Shown here piece by piece: positions 26,838 to 35,365 of a DNA stretch of 64,000 nt. The DNA is from Rhizobium sp. CSW-27 (GTDB lineage Bacteria > Pseudomonadota > Alphaproteobacteria > Rhizobiales > Rhizobiaceae), in assembly GCF_018760785.1 (NCBI RefSeq), contig NZ_JAHHZO010000002.1:372001-436000 (forward strand), given 5' to 3'. The notes beneath the pieces are model-generated. The model was not told where the DNA came from. It made no database searches and saw nothing but the letters and a program-made list of their open reading frames with translations. Position numbers and translations under genes: made by a program. Each line of letters begins with the position of its first letter. The stretch's first letter is position 1.

Positions 26838-28478
26838 ATGGAAGAATTCGATGTGATCGTGGTCGGCGGCGGTCTGGCCGGCCTGGTTGCGGCAACGGAG
26901 GCGGCGGCAAGGGGCAGGCGGGTCTGCCTTGTTGATCAGGAAGGGCCGCAGAATCTTGGCGGGCAGGCTTTCTGGTCACTGGGTGGCCTGTTCCTTGTCG
27001 ACAGCCCGGAACAGCGCCGCATGCGCATCCGCGACAGCCTGGATCTGGCGCGGCAGGACTGGCTGGGGGCCGCACGGTTCGACCGGCCGGAGGATCACTG
27101 GCCGAGACTCTGGGCCGAGGCCTATCTGAATTTCGCCGCCGGGGAAAAGCGCAGCTGGCTGCACGGGCTCGGCCTGCGCTGGTTTCCGGTGGTCGGCTGG
27201 GCGGAGCGTGGCGGCGGCCATGCGCATGGTCACGGCAATTCCGTGCCGCGCTTCCATGTCACCTGGGGCACGGGGCCGGGCGTGCTGGCGCCGTTCGTGC
27301 AGCGCGCCAGCGAAGAGCAGGCCGCCGGGCGGCTGACGATCCGCTACCGTCATCAGGTGGACCGGCTGGTATCGACGGGCGGGCGCATCACTGGCATTGC
27401 GGGCAGCCTGCTGCAGGAGGATGCGGTGCCGCGCGGCCAGACCAGTTCGCGCACCGCGGTGGGCGCCTTCGAACTGTCTGCCGGCGCCGTCATTCTTGCG
27501 TCGGGCGGTATCGGCGGCAATTTGGAACGCGTGCGGCGCAACTGGCCGCAGGAACGGCTTGGTGCCCCGCCCGAGCATATGGTCTGCGGCGTGCCGGCGC
27601 ATGTCGATGGCCGGATGATCGACATTGCCGAGGCATCCGGCGCGGCCGTGATCAACCGCGACCGCATGTGGCACTATACGGAAGGCCTGATCAACTGGGA
27701 TCCGATCTGGCCGAATCACGGCATCCGCATCCTGCCGGGGCCATCCTCCTTCTGGTGCGATGCGGATGGCAATCGCCTGCCGGCCCCGGCCATGCCGGGC
27801 TTCGACACGATGGAGACGCTGCGCATTCTCGGCACGCGCCGCTCTCCCTACAGCTGGTTCATCCTGACGAGGGCGATCATCCGCAAGGAATTCGCGCTGT
27901 CCGGCTCCGAGCAGAACCCGGACCTGACCGGGAAGAACATAGGCCTGCTGCTGCGGCGGCTCGGCAGGAACCCGCCCGCCCCGGTGCAGGCCTTCATGGA
28001 CAAGGGCGCGGATTTCGTGGTGCGCGAGCGGCTGGAGGATCTGGTGGCCGGCATGAATGCGATCACCGGCGAGGACCGCCTGGATGCTGCGCATCTGCGC
28101 AGCCAGATCGAGGCCCGCGACCGGCAGATCCGCAATCCCTTCGCCAAGGATGCGCAGGTGACCGCCATGCGCGGCGCTCGCGCCTATCTCGGTGACAGGC
28201 TGATGCGCACCGCACGGCCGCATCGTCTGCTCGATCCCGCCGCGGGTCCGCTGATCGCCGTGCGCCTGCATGTGCTGACCCGCAAGACCCTGGGCGGCAT
28301 CCACACCGATCTCGAGGCGCGGGTGCTTGGCGCCGATGGCGCGCCGGTGCCGGGTCTTTACGCGGCTGGCGAGGCGGCAGGTTTCGGCGGCGGCGGCCTG
28401 CATGGCTACAGCGCGCTGGAAGGTACCTTTCTCGGCGGCTGCCTGTTTTCCGGCCGCATTGCCGGACGCCAGGTGTGA
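26838..28478 (+). CDS. FAD-binding dehydrogenase (FAD_binding_2 family)
   Basis: 546-residue flavoprotein related to fumarate reductase / 3-ketosteroid dehydrogenase-like enzymes. The dinucleotide-binding motif DVIVVGGGLAGLVAATEAA is at residues 4-22, followed by FAD contact VDQEG and QAFWSLGGLF; the C-terminal FAD segment is GLYAAGEAAGFGGGGLHGY. The ATG at 26838 with GGGAGG upstream is used; the frame opens 39 bases earlier without a site. Substrate unknown. It is a single gene, convergent with the ABC exporter (nine-base gap). Confidence 0.88.
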   Translation: MEEFDVIVVGGGLAGLVAATEAAARGRRVCLVDQEGPQNLGGQAFWSLGGLFLVDSPEQRRMRIRDSLDLARQDWLGAARFDRPEDHWPRLWAEAYLNFAAGEKRSWLHGLGLRWFPVVGWAERGGGHAHGHGNSVPRFHVTWGTGPGVLAPFVQRASEEQAAGRLTIRYRHQVDRLVSTGGRITGIAGSLLQEDAVPRGQTSSRTAVGAFELSAGAVILASGGIGGNLERVRRNWPQERLGAPPEHMVCGVPAHVDGRMIDIAEASGAAVINRDRMWHYTEGLINWDPIWPNHGIRILPGPSSFWCDADGNRLPAPAMPGFDTMETLRILGTRRSPYSWFILTRAIIRKEFALSGSEQNPDLTGKNIGLLLRRLGRNPPAPVQAFMDKGADFVVRERLEDLVAGMNAITGEDRLDAAHLRSQIEARDRQIRNPFAKDAQVTAMRGARAYLGDRLMRTARPHRLLDPAAGPLIAVRLHVLTRKTLGGIHTDLEARVLGADGAPVPGLYAAGEAAGFGGGGLHGYSALEGTFLGGCLFSGRIAGRQV

Positions 28479-28487
28479 ACTGCGGCA

Positions 28488-30287
28488 CTATTGCGCGGCG
28501 AGAAAGCCCTGCGCGCCGGTTTCGAACTGCAGGCGCGCGAGGCTGGCATAAAGGCCGTTGCGGGCAACCAGTTCCGCATGCGTGCCTTCCTCGACCACCT
28601 GCCCGTCCTCCATCACCAGAATGCGGTCGGCCTTCAGCACGGTGGCGAGCCGGTGGGCGATCACGATGGTGGTGCGGTCCTTCATCAGGCCGTCGAGCGC
28701 CTTCTGTACCAGCGTTTCACTTTCCGCATCGAGCGCCGAGGTGGCCTCGTCGAGCAGCAGCACCGGCGCATCCTTCAGGATGGCGCGGGCAATCGCGATG
28801 CGCTGGCGCTGGCCACCGGACAGGGTGATGCCGCGTTCGCCGGCCATGGTGTCATAGCCATGGTCCAGCCTGGAGATGAATTCATCGGCCTGGGCGGCGA
28901 TGGCCGCCTGCCGCACCGCCTCGCGGCTGGCATCCGGCAGGCCGAAGGCGATGTTGTCGTGGATCGAGGCGGCAAAGATCGTCACGTCCTGCGGCACGAT
29001 GGCAAGCCGCGCGCGCAGATCCGCAAGCCGGGCCTGCCTCAGATCGATCCCGTCGAGACGCACGGCGCCGCGCGTCGGATCGTAGAAGCGCATCAGCAGC
29101 GACAGTACCGTGCTCTTGCCGGCGCCGGACGGACCGACGATCGCCACCGTTTCGCCGGCACGCACCGAGAAGGACAGGCCGTTGACGGTAATCGCGCTGA
29201 CGCGCGACGGATAGGAGAAGGAGACATCGTCGAAGGATACTTCGCCGCGGGCCGGCACGGGCAGGGCCACCGGCTGTTCCGGATCGCGGATCGCCGGCAC
29301 TTCGCGCAAAAGTTCGGTCAGCCGCTCGGCAGCGCCGCCGGCCTGCGAGAGATCGCCCCACACTTCCGACAGCTGTCCGAGCGAGCTTGCGGCCAGCACC
29401 GAATAGAGCACGAACTGGCTGAGCGTGCCGGCCGTCATGGTGCCGGCAAGCACGCTTTGCGCGCCATACCACAGCACGCCGACAATGCTGCCGAACACCA
29501 GCAGGATGGCAAAGCCGGTCAGGAAGGCGCGCGAACGGATGGCCGCGCGGGCGGCGCGATAGGCTTCCTCCACCGCTTCGCCATAACGCGCCGTCGCACT
29601 GGCCTCCGCGCCGAAGGCCTGCACGGTGCGGCTGGCGGCAATGGTTTCCGAGGCGAAGGCGGAGGTGGCGGCAAGCGTATCCTGCGCGGTGCGCGAGCGG
29701 CCGCGCACCGATCGGCCGAAGCCGACCAGCGGAAAGACGATCAGCGGGATGGCTCCCAGCACCAGCGCCGAGAGTTTCGGGCTGGTGAGAATCATCATCC
29801 CCATCGCGCCCAGACAGAGGATGAGGTTGCGCAGCGCCTGCGAGGCCGAGGAACCGAAGGCGGACTTGATCTGCGTGGTATCCGCCGTCAGCCGCGAGAC
29901 GATCTCGCCGGACTGGTTGACATCGAAGAAGGCGGGGGAAAGTGCCGTGACGCGGGAAAACACCTCGCGCCGCAGATCGGCCACCACCCGTTCGCCGATG
30001 GTGATCACATAGTAGTAGCGCATGGCGCTTGAGACGGCGAGCAGGGCCGCAAGCCCCAGCAGCATGGCGAAATAGCTGTTGATGAACCGTCCGTCGGCAG
30101 CGGCAAAGCCGTGATCGATCATGCGCCGCACCGCCGTCGGCAGCGCCAGTGTCGTTGCGGCGGCCAGAAGCAGGAACAGCGCGGCGGCGGTTACCATGGA
30201 CTTGTAGCGCAGCACATAGGGCATCAGCCGGAACAGGGGTTGCGGCGAGCGGCGCTTCTTGTCGGTGGTTGGTGCGGTATCGGTCAC
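28488..30287 (-). CDS. ABC exporter, fused permease and ATPase (MsbA-like)
   Basis: 599-residue half-transporter. Residues 1 to about 330 form the six-helix ABC exporter membrane domain; residues about 345-590 the ATPase. Walker A is GPSGAGKST, the signature is [14 protein letters not shown], Walker B is [13 protein letters not shown] and the switch His is in VIAHRLATV. As a half-size exporter it should act as a homodimer; substrates may be lipids, peptides or drugs. Start is a GTG at 30287 after GGGGG. It is divergent from rpmE across a 183-base control region. Confidence 0.92.
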   Translation of the reverse strand: MTDTAPTTDKKRRSPQPLFRLMPYVLRYKSMVTAAALFLLLAAATTLALPTAVRRMIDHGFAAADGRFINSYFAMLLGLAALLAVSSAMRYYYVITIGERVVADLRREVFSRVTALSPAFFDVNQSGEIVSRLTADTTQIKSAFGSSASQALRNLILCLGAMGMMILTSPKLSALVLGAIPLIVFPLVGFGRSVRGRSRTAQDTLAATSAFASETIAASRTVQAFGAEASATARYGEAVEEAYRAARAAIRSRAFLTGFAILLVFGSIVGVLWYGAQSVLAGTMTAGTLSQFVLYSVLAASSLGQLSEVWGDLSQAGGAAERLTELLREVPAIRDPEQPVALPVPARGEVSFDDVSFSYPSRVSAITVNGLSFSVRAGETVAIVGPSGAGKSTVLSLLMRFYDPTRGAVRLDGIDLRQARLADLRARLAIVPQDVTIFAASIHDNIAFGLPDASREAVRQAAIAAQADEFISRLDHGYDTMAGERGITLSGGQRQRIAIARAILKDAPVLLLDEATSALDAESETLVQKALDGLMKDRTTIVIAHRLATVLKADRILVMEDGQVVEEGTHAELVARNGLYASLARLQFETGAQGFLAAQ

Positions 30288-30330
30288 GATGCCCCCGTGA
30301 TCTGGCCCGTCAACTCTCCGGCGCGGGTAC

Positions 30331-30359
30331 TTGTGCTTTCAAAGTCCTTCCTGTATAGG
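30331..30359 (+). promoter_or_regulatory. possible rpmE promoter
   Basis: TTGTGC (30331-30336) and TATAGG (30354-30359) are separated by 17 bases, a reasonable sigma-70-type pair, about 110 bases upstream of rpmE. Confidence 0.35.
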
Positions 30360-30470
30360 CTCCGCATCGAATTGGGAAGCCGTGGCCGGACCGGTCTACG
30401 GCTTCATTTATGGAATAGGGTCTCTCGCTGCAATTGCGACAAATGGACCCCGCACAGCAGGAAGAGTGTC

Positions 30471-30692
30471 ATGAAGGCCAACATCCATCCGGACTACCAC
30501 AAGATCAAGGTCGTCATGACCGACGGCACCGAATACGAAACCTTTTCGACCTGGGGGTCGGAAGGCGCCGTGATGAACCTGGAAATCGATTCCAAGTCGC
30601 ACCCGGCCTGGACCGGCGGCAGCCAGCAGCTGCTGGACCGCGGCGGCCGCGTTTCCAAGTTCAACAAGCGTTTCGCAGGCCTCGGTCTCTGA
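30471..30692 (+). CDS. rpmE: 50S ribosomal protein L31, cysteine-free form
   Basis: 73-residue L31 beginning [19 protein letters not shown] and containing SHPAWTGG and RVSKFNKRF. It has no cysteine, so the zinc site of classical L31 is absent, the same situation as L36 at 17325-17450. The ATG at 30471 is the family start; frames extending upstream are not conserved. It is followed by a strong terminator. Confidence 0.96.
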   Translation: MKANIHPDYHKIKVVMTDGTEYETFSTWGSEGAVMNLEIDSKSHPAWTGGSQQLLDRGGRVSKFNKRFAGLGL

Positions 30693-30736
30693 TGCCAGCG
30701 CCGGGCGGTGTCCCGGCGATGTTGACAAGCGTATTC

Positions 30737-30777
30737 AAACCGTCCGAGGCTCTGCTTCGGGCGGTTTTCTGCTTTTT
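30737..30777 (+). terminator. rho-independent terminator of rpmE
   Basis: Fourteen-base stem (AAACCGTCCGAGGC / GCTTCGGGCGGTTT, with two G-T pairs) around a three-base loop, followed by T-rich sequence ending in six Ts. It starts 45 bases past the rpmE stop. Confidence 0.85.
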
Positions 30778-30832
30778 TGCGCCCGGCCGGTCGGCGGCGA
30801 TGGCGGGCGGCGTTTGCGATCAAGAGGTTTTC

Positions 30833-31759
30833 ATGTGCGTCTTTTCCCGTTTCCTGCCCCGTCTGATGCTGTCCGGCCTGCTTCTGTCCGTCGCCGCCCT
30901 GCCGGCCTGGAGCGGTGAGGCCCGTGTTCTGGTCGATGCGGCAACGGGGCGCGTCATCGAGCGGGAGAACGGCGATGCGCTGAACTATCCGGCTTCGCTC
31001 ACCAAGATGATGACGCTCTACCTCACCTTCGAGGCCCTGCATGACGGGCGCCTCACCTGGGATACGCGCATCACCATGTCGGAAAACGCCAATGGCAAGG
31101 AGCCGTTCAAGTTCGCCATCGGGGCAGGGCGCAGCGTCAGCGTGCGCGAGGCGGTGACGGGCATGATCGTGCTGTCGGCCAATGACGCGGCGGTTGCGAT
31201 GGGCGAGACGCTGGGCGGTTCGGAGGCGAAGTTCGGCGAGATGATGACGGCCAAGGCGCATGCGCTCGGCATGAGCCGCACCGTGTTCCGCAACCCCGCC
31301 GGCCTGCCCGACCCGGACCAGGTGACGACGGCCGATGACATGGCCAAGCTCGGCCTCGCGCTGATCCGCGATTTTCCGGAGGAATACAAGCTGTTTGCCC
31401 AGAAGGGCATGGTGTTTCGCGGCATGAAGCTGCGCGGTCATAACGGCGTGCTGAACACCTATGCGGGGGCCGACGGCATCAAGACCGGCTATACGGAGGC
31501 CTCCGGCTACAATCTCGTCACCTCGGTCGCGCGCGGCGGCCAGCGTCTGGTCGGCGTGGTGCTGGGCGGCAAGACCGCCCAGGCGCGCGATGCCGAGATG
31601 AAGGCGATGATGGACCGTCACCTGCCACCCGTCGACGTGGCGCGCCGGCCGGCGGCCAGCACCGTGGCCGAGCCTGTTGCGCGTCCGGCGCAGAAGGCGG
31701 TGGCCGAGCCGGTATCCCGTCCGGCCTCCATCCAGGAAGCGGCGGCGGCCAAGCCGTAA
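30833..31759 (+). CDS. D-alanyl-D-alanine carboxypeptidase (PBP5/6 type, S11)
   Basis: 308-residue low-molecular-weight penicillin-binding protein trimming the terminal D-alanine of peptidoglycan pentapeptides. It has a signal peptide (cleavage near AWS-GEA) and all three active-site motifs: SLTK (about residue 53), SAND (about 111) and KTG (about 213). The C-terminal 60 residues are Ala/Pro/Val-rich and disordered; the usual C-terminal amphipathic membrane anchor is not evident. The ATG at 30833 has AGAGG upstream. It stands alone after the rpmE terminator. Confidence 0.9.
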   Translation: MCVFSRFLPRLMLSGLLLSVAALPAWSGEARVLVDAATGRVIERENGDALNYPASLTKMMTLYLTFEALHDGRLTWDTRITMSENANGKEPFKFAIGAGRSVSVREAVTGMIVLSANDAAVAMGETLGGSEAKFGEMMTAKAHALGMSRTVFRNPAGLPDPDQVTTADDMAKLGLALIRDFPEEYKLFAQKGMVFRGMKLRGHNGVLNTYAGADGIKTGYTEASGYNLVTSVARGGQRLVGVVLGGKTAQARDAEMKAMMDRHLPPVDVARRPAASTVAEPVARPAQKAVAEPVSRPASIQEAAAAKP

Positions 31760-31904
31760 CGGCGGGACCGGGACCGTCAGGTCTGCCGATCCCGTGGCTT
31801 CCGGTACCGGATTCGCGCCACGGGACTGCCGTTTGCTTCCTGCGGACCATCTGCTACAGCCCGAGCCCATCCCGATTTCAAATGACGACCGACAGGAGCA
31901 ACCG

Positions 31905-32135
31905 ATGAGTGAACCGACCGTGGCCGAGGCGACAGACCGCATCTACCAGTCGCTGCAGAACGACAATATGGACATCGACCTGCATATTGCCACGCTGAAG
32001 GCGGCCCTTGCCAGGGCTGGCCAGAAAGAGGCCGTGTTCGACCCGGCGCGCCTCGTGCAGAACAACCGCGCAGGCCGCAAGTTCATGCAGGCCTATTTTC
32101 GCCAGCGCGGCGTGGCCGTGGTGTTTAAGGGGTAG
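31905..32135 (+). CDS. small conserved-looking protein of unknown function
   Basis: 76-residue soluble protein beginning MSEPTVAEATDRIYQSLQND and ending in RKFMQAYFRQRGVAVVFKG; acidic N-terminal half, basic C-terminal half, mostly helical. The ATG at 31905 has an excellent AGGAG six bases upstream, and composition matches the host, so it looks like a real core gene. I do not recognise the family. It is the last host-like gene before the AT-richer SIR2 segment. Confidence 0.7.
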   Translation: MSEPTVAEATDRIYQSLQNDNMDIDLHIATLKAALARAGQKEAVFDPARLVQNNRAGRKFMQAYFRQRGVAVVFKG

Positions 32136-32445
32136 AGGGGGAGGCACGCGGCGTGCTGGATGGTGTGAGGGGGCGACCTTGCGCTGGACTAGGTGTTATC
32201 ACGTTCGCGGTGACGGGAGTAACTGGGCCGGAAGCTGTCGGTTCGGTTCCAGTGTTCGCAGATGAAATTATTTACATGTAACGAAGACGGACATTGAAGG
32301 CCATTTTCGACCCAAGAGCACTCCTTGTGTCGCTAGTGACGTTAATGGCGTGATGGTCTGACCAGCGTTTACACTTCTTCGCCAGTGGTGTTGGCGATAA
32401 ACAGATTTCATGGCAGGACATTCTCCAATACGATGGAGAGTCGAT
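32136..32445. other. 310-base non-coding left flank of the SIR2 island
   Basis: Composition shifts from host-like to AT-richer around 32,200-32,270. No tRNA, integrase or clear repeat boundary is visible. A near-palindrome GTCGCTAGTGAC lies at 32329-32340, about 105 bases before the SIR2 gene, and could be a regulator site. Confidence 0.45.
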
Positions 32446-34044
32446 ATGGCCGCGCCTGGCGACGAACTTAAAGCGATCCTGCAGAAGCATCCCGCAGCGC
32501 CATTCCTGTTTGTGGGCTCTGGTTTCTCCCGTCGATACCTAGGCCTAGCTGATTGGGCTGGGCTACTGCAGCATTTCTGCGAACCAATCAAAGATTTTGG
32601 CTATTATAGCTCGAAGGCGGATGGCGACCTGCCTGCTGCCGCGTCTTACATGGCACGTGACTATAACGAGTGGTGGTGGTCTGCGCCTGAGATGGCAGAC
32701 AATCGGCGTCGGTTCTCCGGCGTCGTCAAAGGAAGCGCCGATGCTTTGAAAGTCGAGATTGCCAACTATCTAGGCCAATACTCTTTGGAGGATGCGCGAA
32801 AGTCAGAATTTGGTGGTGAAATCGCCGCGTTATCCAAAGTTGCCGTGGATGGGATCATTACTACGAACTGGGATTTTTTCCTTGATGAACTCTTCCCAGA
32901 CTACAAGGTTTTTGTAGGGCAGGAAGAATTACTATTCTCCAATCCGCAGTCGATCGGCGAAATCTACAAAATCCACGGCTCTGCGAGCGATCCACAAAGT
33001 CTCGTCCTGACGGCCGACGATTACGCTGAGTTTAACGACCGAAACCCATATCTGGCGGCTAAGCTAGTGACTATTTTTGTTGAGCATCCGATCATTTTCT
33101 TCGGATATTCGATCACCGACCCTCACATCCGTGCACTAATCTCGTCGATTGCCAAATGCTTGCCTCAGGACAAGATTGACGTTTTCCAGCAGAATCTCAT
33201 CTTCATCCAGCGTACCGCAGGCAATGAGGAACCCGTTATTGAGAAGACAACGATCCAATCCGGCGAATTCAGTGTAACGATGATGGTGGCAAAGTTTGCG
33301 GACTTTGGTGAGGTTTACGCAGCCTTGTCGGAGTCGAAGCGCAAGATGCCTGCAAGGGTGCTACGCTTTTTCAAAGAGCAGCTTTACGAACTGGTGCATG
33401 CACCAATTGAAAGCGAAAAAAAGATCGCGGTCGTTAACTACGACGAGATCGGTTCCGCAGAATCTGTCGAGTTCGTAGTCGGAGTCGGCGTTGCCCAGCG
33501 TCAGCAGGATTTTGGGGCCAAGGTCGAAAAAGCGGTTGAAAGTGCCTTTGCGAAAAAAGGCTACTCAGGAATTTCACCTGACGAGGTGTTTATAGATTGT
33601 CTCGAAGACACATCAAAGTTCCACGCATCCGATCTGCTAAGCTCAGCTTTCCCGGCCTACGCTAGATCAAATCGAACATTCATTCCCATCTTCAGATATC
33701 TGAACGCCGTAGGAATAAAATCGGATGAGGATCTGGCTAAATCGAACTACGAAGGCGCGAAGAAGGTTGTTGAGAAGCTGCGGAAGGCAGATTACACGCT
33801 GCCCTCATACGCAGGGCGATACAAATCGTCCTTCGTAGGTCTTTCGACCAAGTCTATTATCCAAAAAGCCTCAGATCCTTCCGAGGCCTTGCTTATGGTG
33901 GCGTTCCAGCCTGTTGCTGATATAGATCCGCATGAATTGCGCCATTTCCTCCGCGATAATCTAGGCAACTTTGAGGTGGATCCGTACCGGACGGCGTATC
34001 GCAAGGCTGTATGCTTGGTTGATCGGTTAATGTACGGTTTTTAA
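32446..34044 (+). CDS. SIR2-like domain protein, probable NADase-type antiphage effector
   Basis: 532-residue protein. The first 240 residues form a SIR2-like domain: LFVGSGFSRRYLG (NAD-binding loop, about 22-34), TTNWDFFLDELF (catalytic-type Asn about 141), KIHGS (His about 177) and FFGYSITDPHIRALI (about 219-233). The remaining 290 residues match nothing I recognise. SIR2 domains with this Asn/His pair in bacterial defence proteins degrade NAD+ to stop phage spread; that role is inferred. ATG 32446 has GGAG seven bases upstream; an in-frame ATG at 32410 has no site. Codon use and composition are visibly AT-richer than every neighbour, indicating horizontal gain. No partner gene (HerA, TIR, Argonaute) is adjacent. 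Confidence 0.85.
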   Translation: MAAPGDELKAILQKHPAAPFLFVGSGFSRRYLGLADWAGLLQHFCEPIKDFGYYSSKADGDLPAAASYMARDYNEWWWSAPEMADNRRRFSGVVKGSADALKVEIANYLGQYSLEDARKSEFGGEIAALSKVAVDGIITTNWDFFLDELFPDYKVFVGQEELLFSNPQSIGEIYKIHGSASDPQSLVLTADDYAEFNDRNPYLAAKLVTIFVEHPIIFFGYSITDPHIRALISSIAKCLPQDKIDVFQQNLIFIQRTAGNEEPVIEKTTIQSGEFSVTMMVAKFADFGEVYAALSESKRKMPARVLRFFKEQLYELVHAPIESEKKIAVVNYDEIGSAESVEFVVGVGVAQRQQDFGAKVEKAVESAFAKKGYSGISPDEVFIDCLEDTSKFHASDLLSSAFPAYARSNRTFIPIFRYLNAVGIKSDEDLAKSNYEGAKKVVEKLRKADYTLPSYAGRYKSSFVGLSTKSIIQKASDPSEALLMVAFQPVADIDPHELRHFLRDNLGNFEVDPYRTAYRKAVCLVDRLMYGF

Positions 34045-34220
34045 CACAAGCTCCGATTAGCGTCTCTATGTTTGCTTGGCTTGCGTGAAGTTATATCGGA
34101 TCGTCCACTTTCCACCCAGGATGAGCATCTGGCTTAGTACGGCGACTGGCAGCTTTTTAAGGGATAATAAGCAGGCTAAATGGCGGAGATGAAGGCGCAA
34201 GCCTATCCCCACCAAACACA

Positions 34221-34246
34221 AAAAAGCGGGCACGCGGCCCGCTTTC
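34221..34246 (-). terminator. terminator of rcdA
   Basis: Eight-base GC-rich stem AAGCGGGC / GCCCGCTT with a four- to five-base loop, followed on the minus strand by a T run (AAAAAA on plus). It starts 27 bases past the rcdA stop. The AT-rich stretch 34045-34220 to its left contains no gene I can support and probably belongs to the acquired segment. Confidence 0.8.
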
Positions 34247-34272
34247 GGCATTCGAAAACTTCCAGCCCGCGT

Positions 34273-34785
34273 TCAGCTGGCGCTGAAGGCGGTGCGCAGC
34301 AGGTCGAGCTGGGCGCGCACGCTGTTTTCGTTGTCCGGCACGATGGTTTCATTCGGGCGGTAGATTTCGCGGTCGAGCAGGGCAACGCGGTTCTGCAGGC
34401 GCAGCGACCGCTCCACGAGGTCGCGGAAGGCTTCCGGCAGGTCGCCCCAGCCGGGCGCCATGCGGTCGACGTTAAAACCGTCGAGGCGCACCTTGCTCTT
34501 TTCGGCCACCACCTGGTCATGGCTCATTTCGCCGTTGTTGACGGCGCGCTGCAGCAGAAGCCAGGAGGCCATCTGCATCAGGCGGGTGGTGAGACGCATG
34601 GATTCGGCGGCATAGAGCACCGTTGCCAGACGCGGAAGCACCTTCGATGCGGCGCGGCCCGGGCCATCGAGATAGGCGGCGGTTTCTTCCACCAGTGCCA
34701 TGCCCTCGCTGTAGAGCGCCTTGAATTGCGACGAGTTAGCGGCGCGGCCGGCGAAACTGACGGTATTCAATACCTGTTCTGACAT
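34273..34785 (-). CDS. rcdA: RcdA-like protein (DUF1465)
   Basis: 170-residue protein of the DUF1465 family that includes Caulobacter RcdA, an adaptor for ClpXP-dependent degradation of the cell-cycle regulator CtrA. Conserved segments: LYSEGMALVEETAAYLDGPG, AAESMRLTTRLMQMASWLL, LQRAVNNGEMS and RLQNRVALLDREIYRP. Mostly helical. It has its own terminator, and DUF1192 lies upstream on the same strand, as is common in Rhizobiaceae (recalled, not checked). The cell-cycle role is inferred from the family. Confidence 0.85.
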   Translation of the reverse strand: MSEQVLNTVSFAGRAANSSQFKALYSEGMALVEETAAYLDGPGRAASKVLPRLATVLYAAESMRLTTRLMQMASWLLLQRAVNNGEMSHDQVVAEKSKVRLDGFNVDRMAPGWGDLPEAFRDLVERSLRLQNRVALLDREIYRPNETIVPDNENSVRAQLDLLRTAFSAS

Positions 34786-35138
34786 CGAGATATTCCTGCT
34801 AACGCATCAACTTGTTGAGCAATGGCGGAGACGGACGAAAGTTCCGTGCACCGCAGTTCGTGGCCCAGAAGATGCTACCAGTAGCGGAAATCCGCAAGGC
34901 AATTCTTAAGGAAGGGTTAATTCCCACAGTTTACACAGGGCGGCAAAAAAAAGAGCCGCAGGAGCGGCTCTCAAGGTAAAACAGGGAGAATCAGACCTCT
35001 TCACCACAAGGAAATCCCGAGCAGAAACCGTCTGAGCCCGGCAGAACCGGACAGTCCCGATCATCGTCGGGATTGCTTAACATGCGTTTAAAATACCACC
35101 GGATTTTCCGGATGCCGATAGGGCTTCGGATTATCGCC
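34786..35138 (-). other. rcdA promoter region and DUF1192 3' region, possible small RNA
   Basis: 353 bases without a protein gene. It contains the DUF1192 terminator (34945-34972). Between the DUF1192 stop and that terminator lie about 165 bases, including a CCCGA/TCGGG hairpin near 35053-35070. This is long for a plain 3' tail and could be an independent or processed small RNA on the minus strand. No homologue was recognised. Confidence 0.35.
34945..34972 (-). terminator. strong terminator on the minus strand
   Basis: Perfect eight-base stem AGAGCCGC / GCGGCTCT with an AGGA (TCCT) loop, followed on the minus strand by eight Ts. It ends the DUF1192 transcript or a small RNA from 34973-35138. 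Confidence 0.85.
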
Positions 35139-35330
35139 TCAGATCTTGAAGAGGCTTTCGGCGGCCTTTCGCCCGGCATCCTTGCGCTGGCGCTCGCCCT
35201 GCAGCCGGATGATTTCCGCCTGCAGAAGGGCGATCCGCTGCTCCAGATCCTCGACCGAGAGCAGCGAGAGATCGCAACCGATCTCGTGGGCGGGGCGCTT
35301 TGCGGGCTTGTCGTCATCGAAGATGCTCAT
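35139..35330 (-). CDS. DUF1192 small protein
   Basis: 63-residue protein of the DUF1192 family: N-terminal MSIFDDDKPAKRPAHEIG, then LSLLSVEDLEQRIALLQAEI forming a short coiled coil with a basic end. ATG at 35330. A longer frame continues upstream only because it lies antisense to ymdB. The family is conserved in alphaproteobacteria and of unknown function; position beside rcdA may point to a cell-cycle link (inference). Confidence 0.88.
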   Translation of the reverse strand: MSIFDDDKPAKRPAHEIGCDLSLLSVEDLEQRIALLQAEIIRLQGERQRKDAGRKAAESLFKI

Positions 35331-35365
35331 GGCCGTCTCCTCCTTTGTGCCGGGCCTCCCCGGCC

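Noticed and set aside
32136..32300. tRNA or attachment site at the left edge of the island
   Set aside because: The GGTTCGGTTCC-like stretch near 32240 resembles a T-loop, but no cloverleaf can be drawn and no matching direct repeat was found on the right side.
32446..34044. Thoeris, SIR2-HerA or SIR2-Argonaute system
   Set aside because: The required partners (TIR protein, HerA ATPase, short Argonaute) are absent on both sides, and the C-terminal half shows no SLOG or TPR signature that I can see. Left as a solitary SIR2 protein.
34066..34251. 61-residue minus-strand frame as a transposase remnant
   Set aside because: The sequence is not similar to any transposase end I know, and it runs through the rcdA terminator. 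No inverted repeats are visible.
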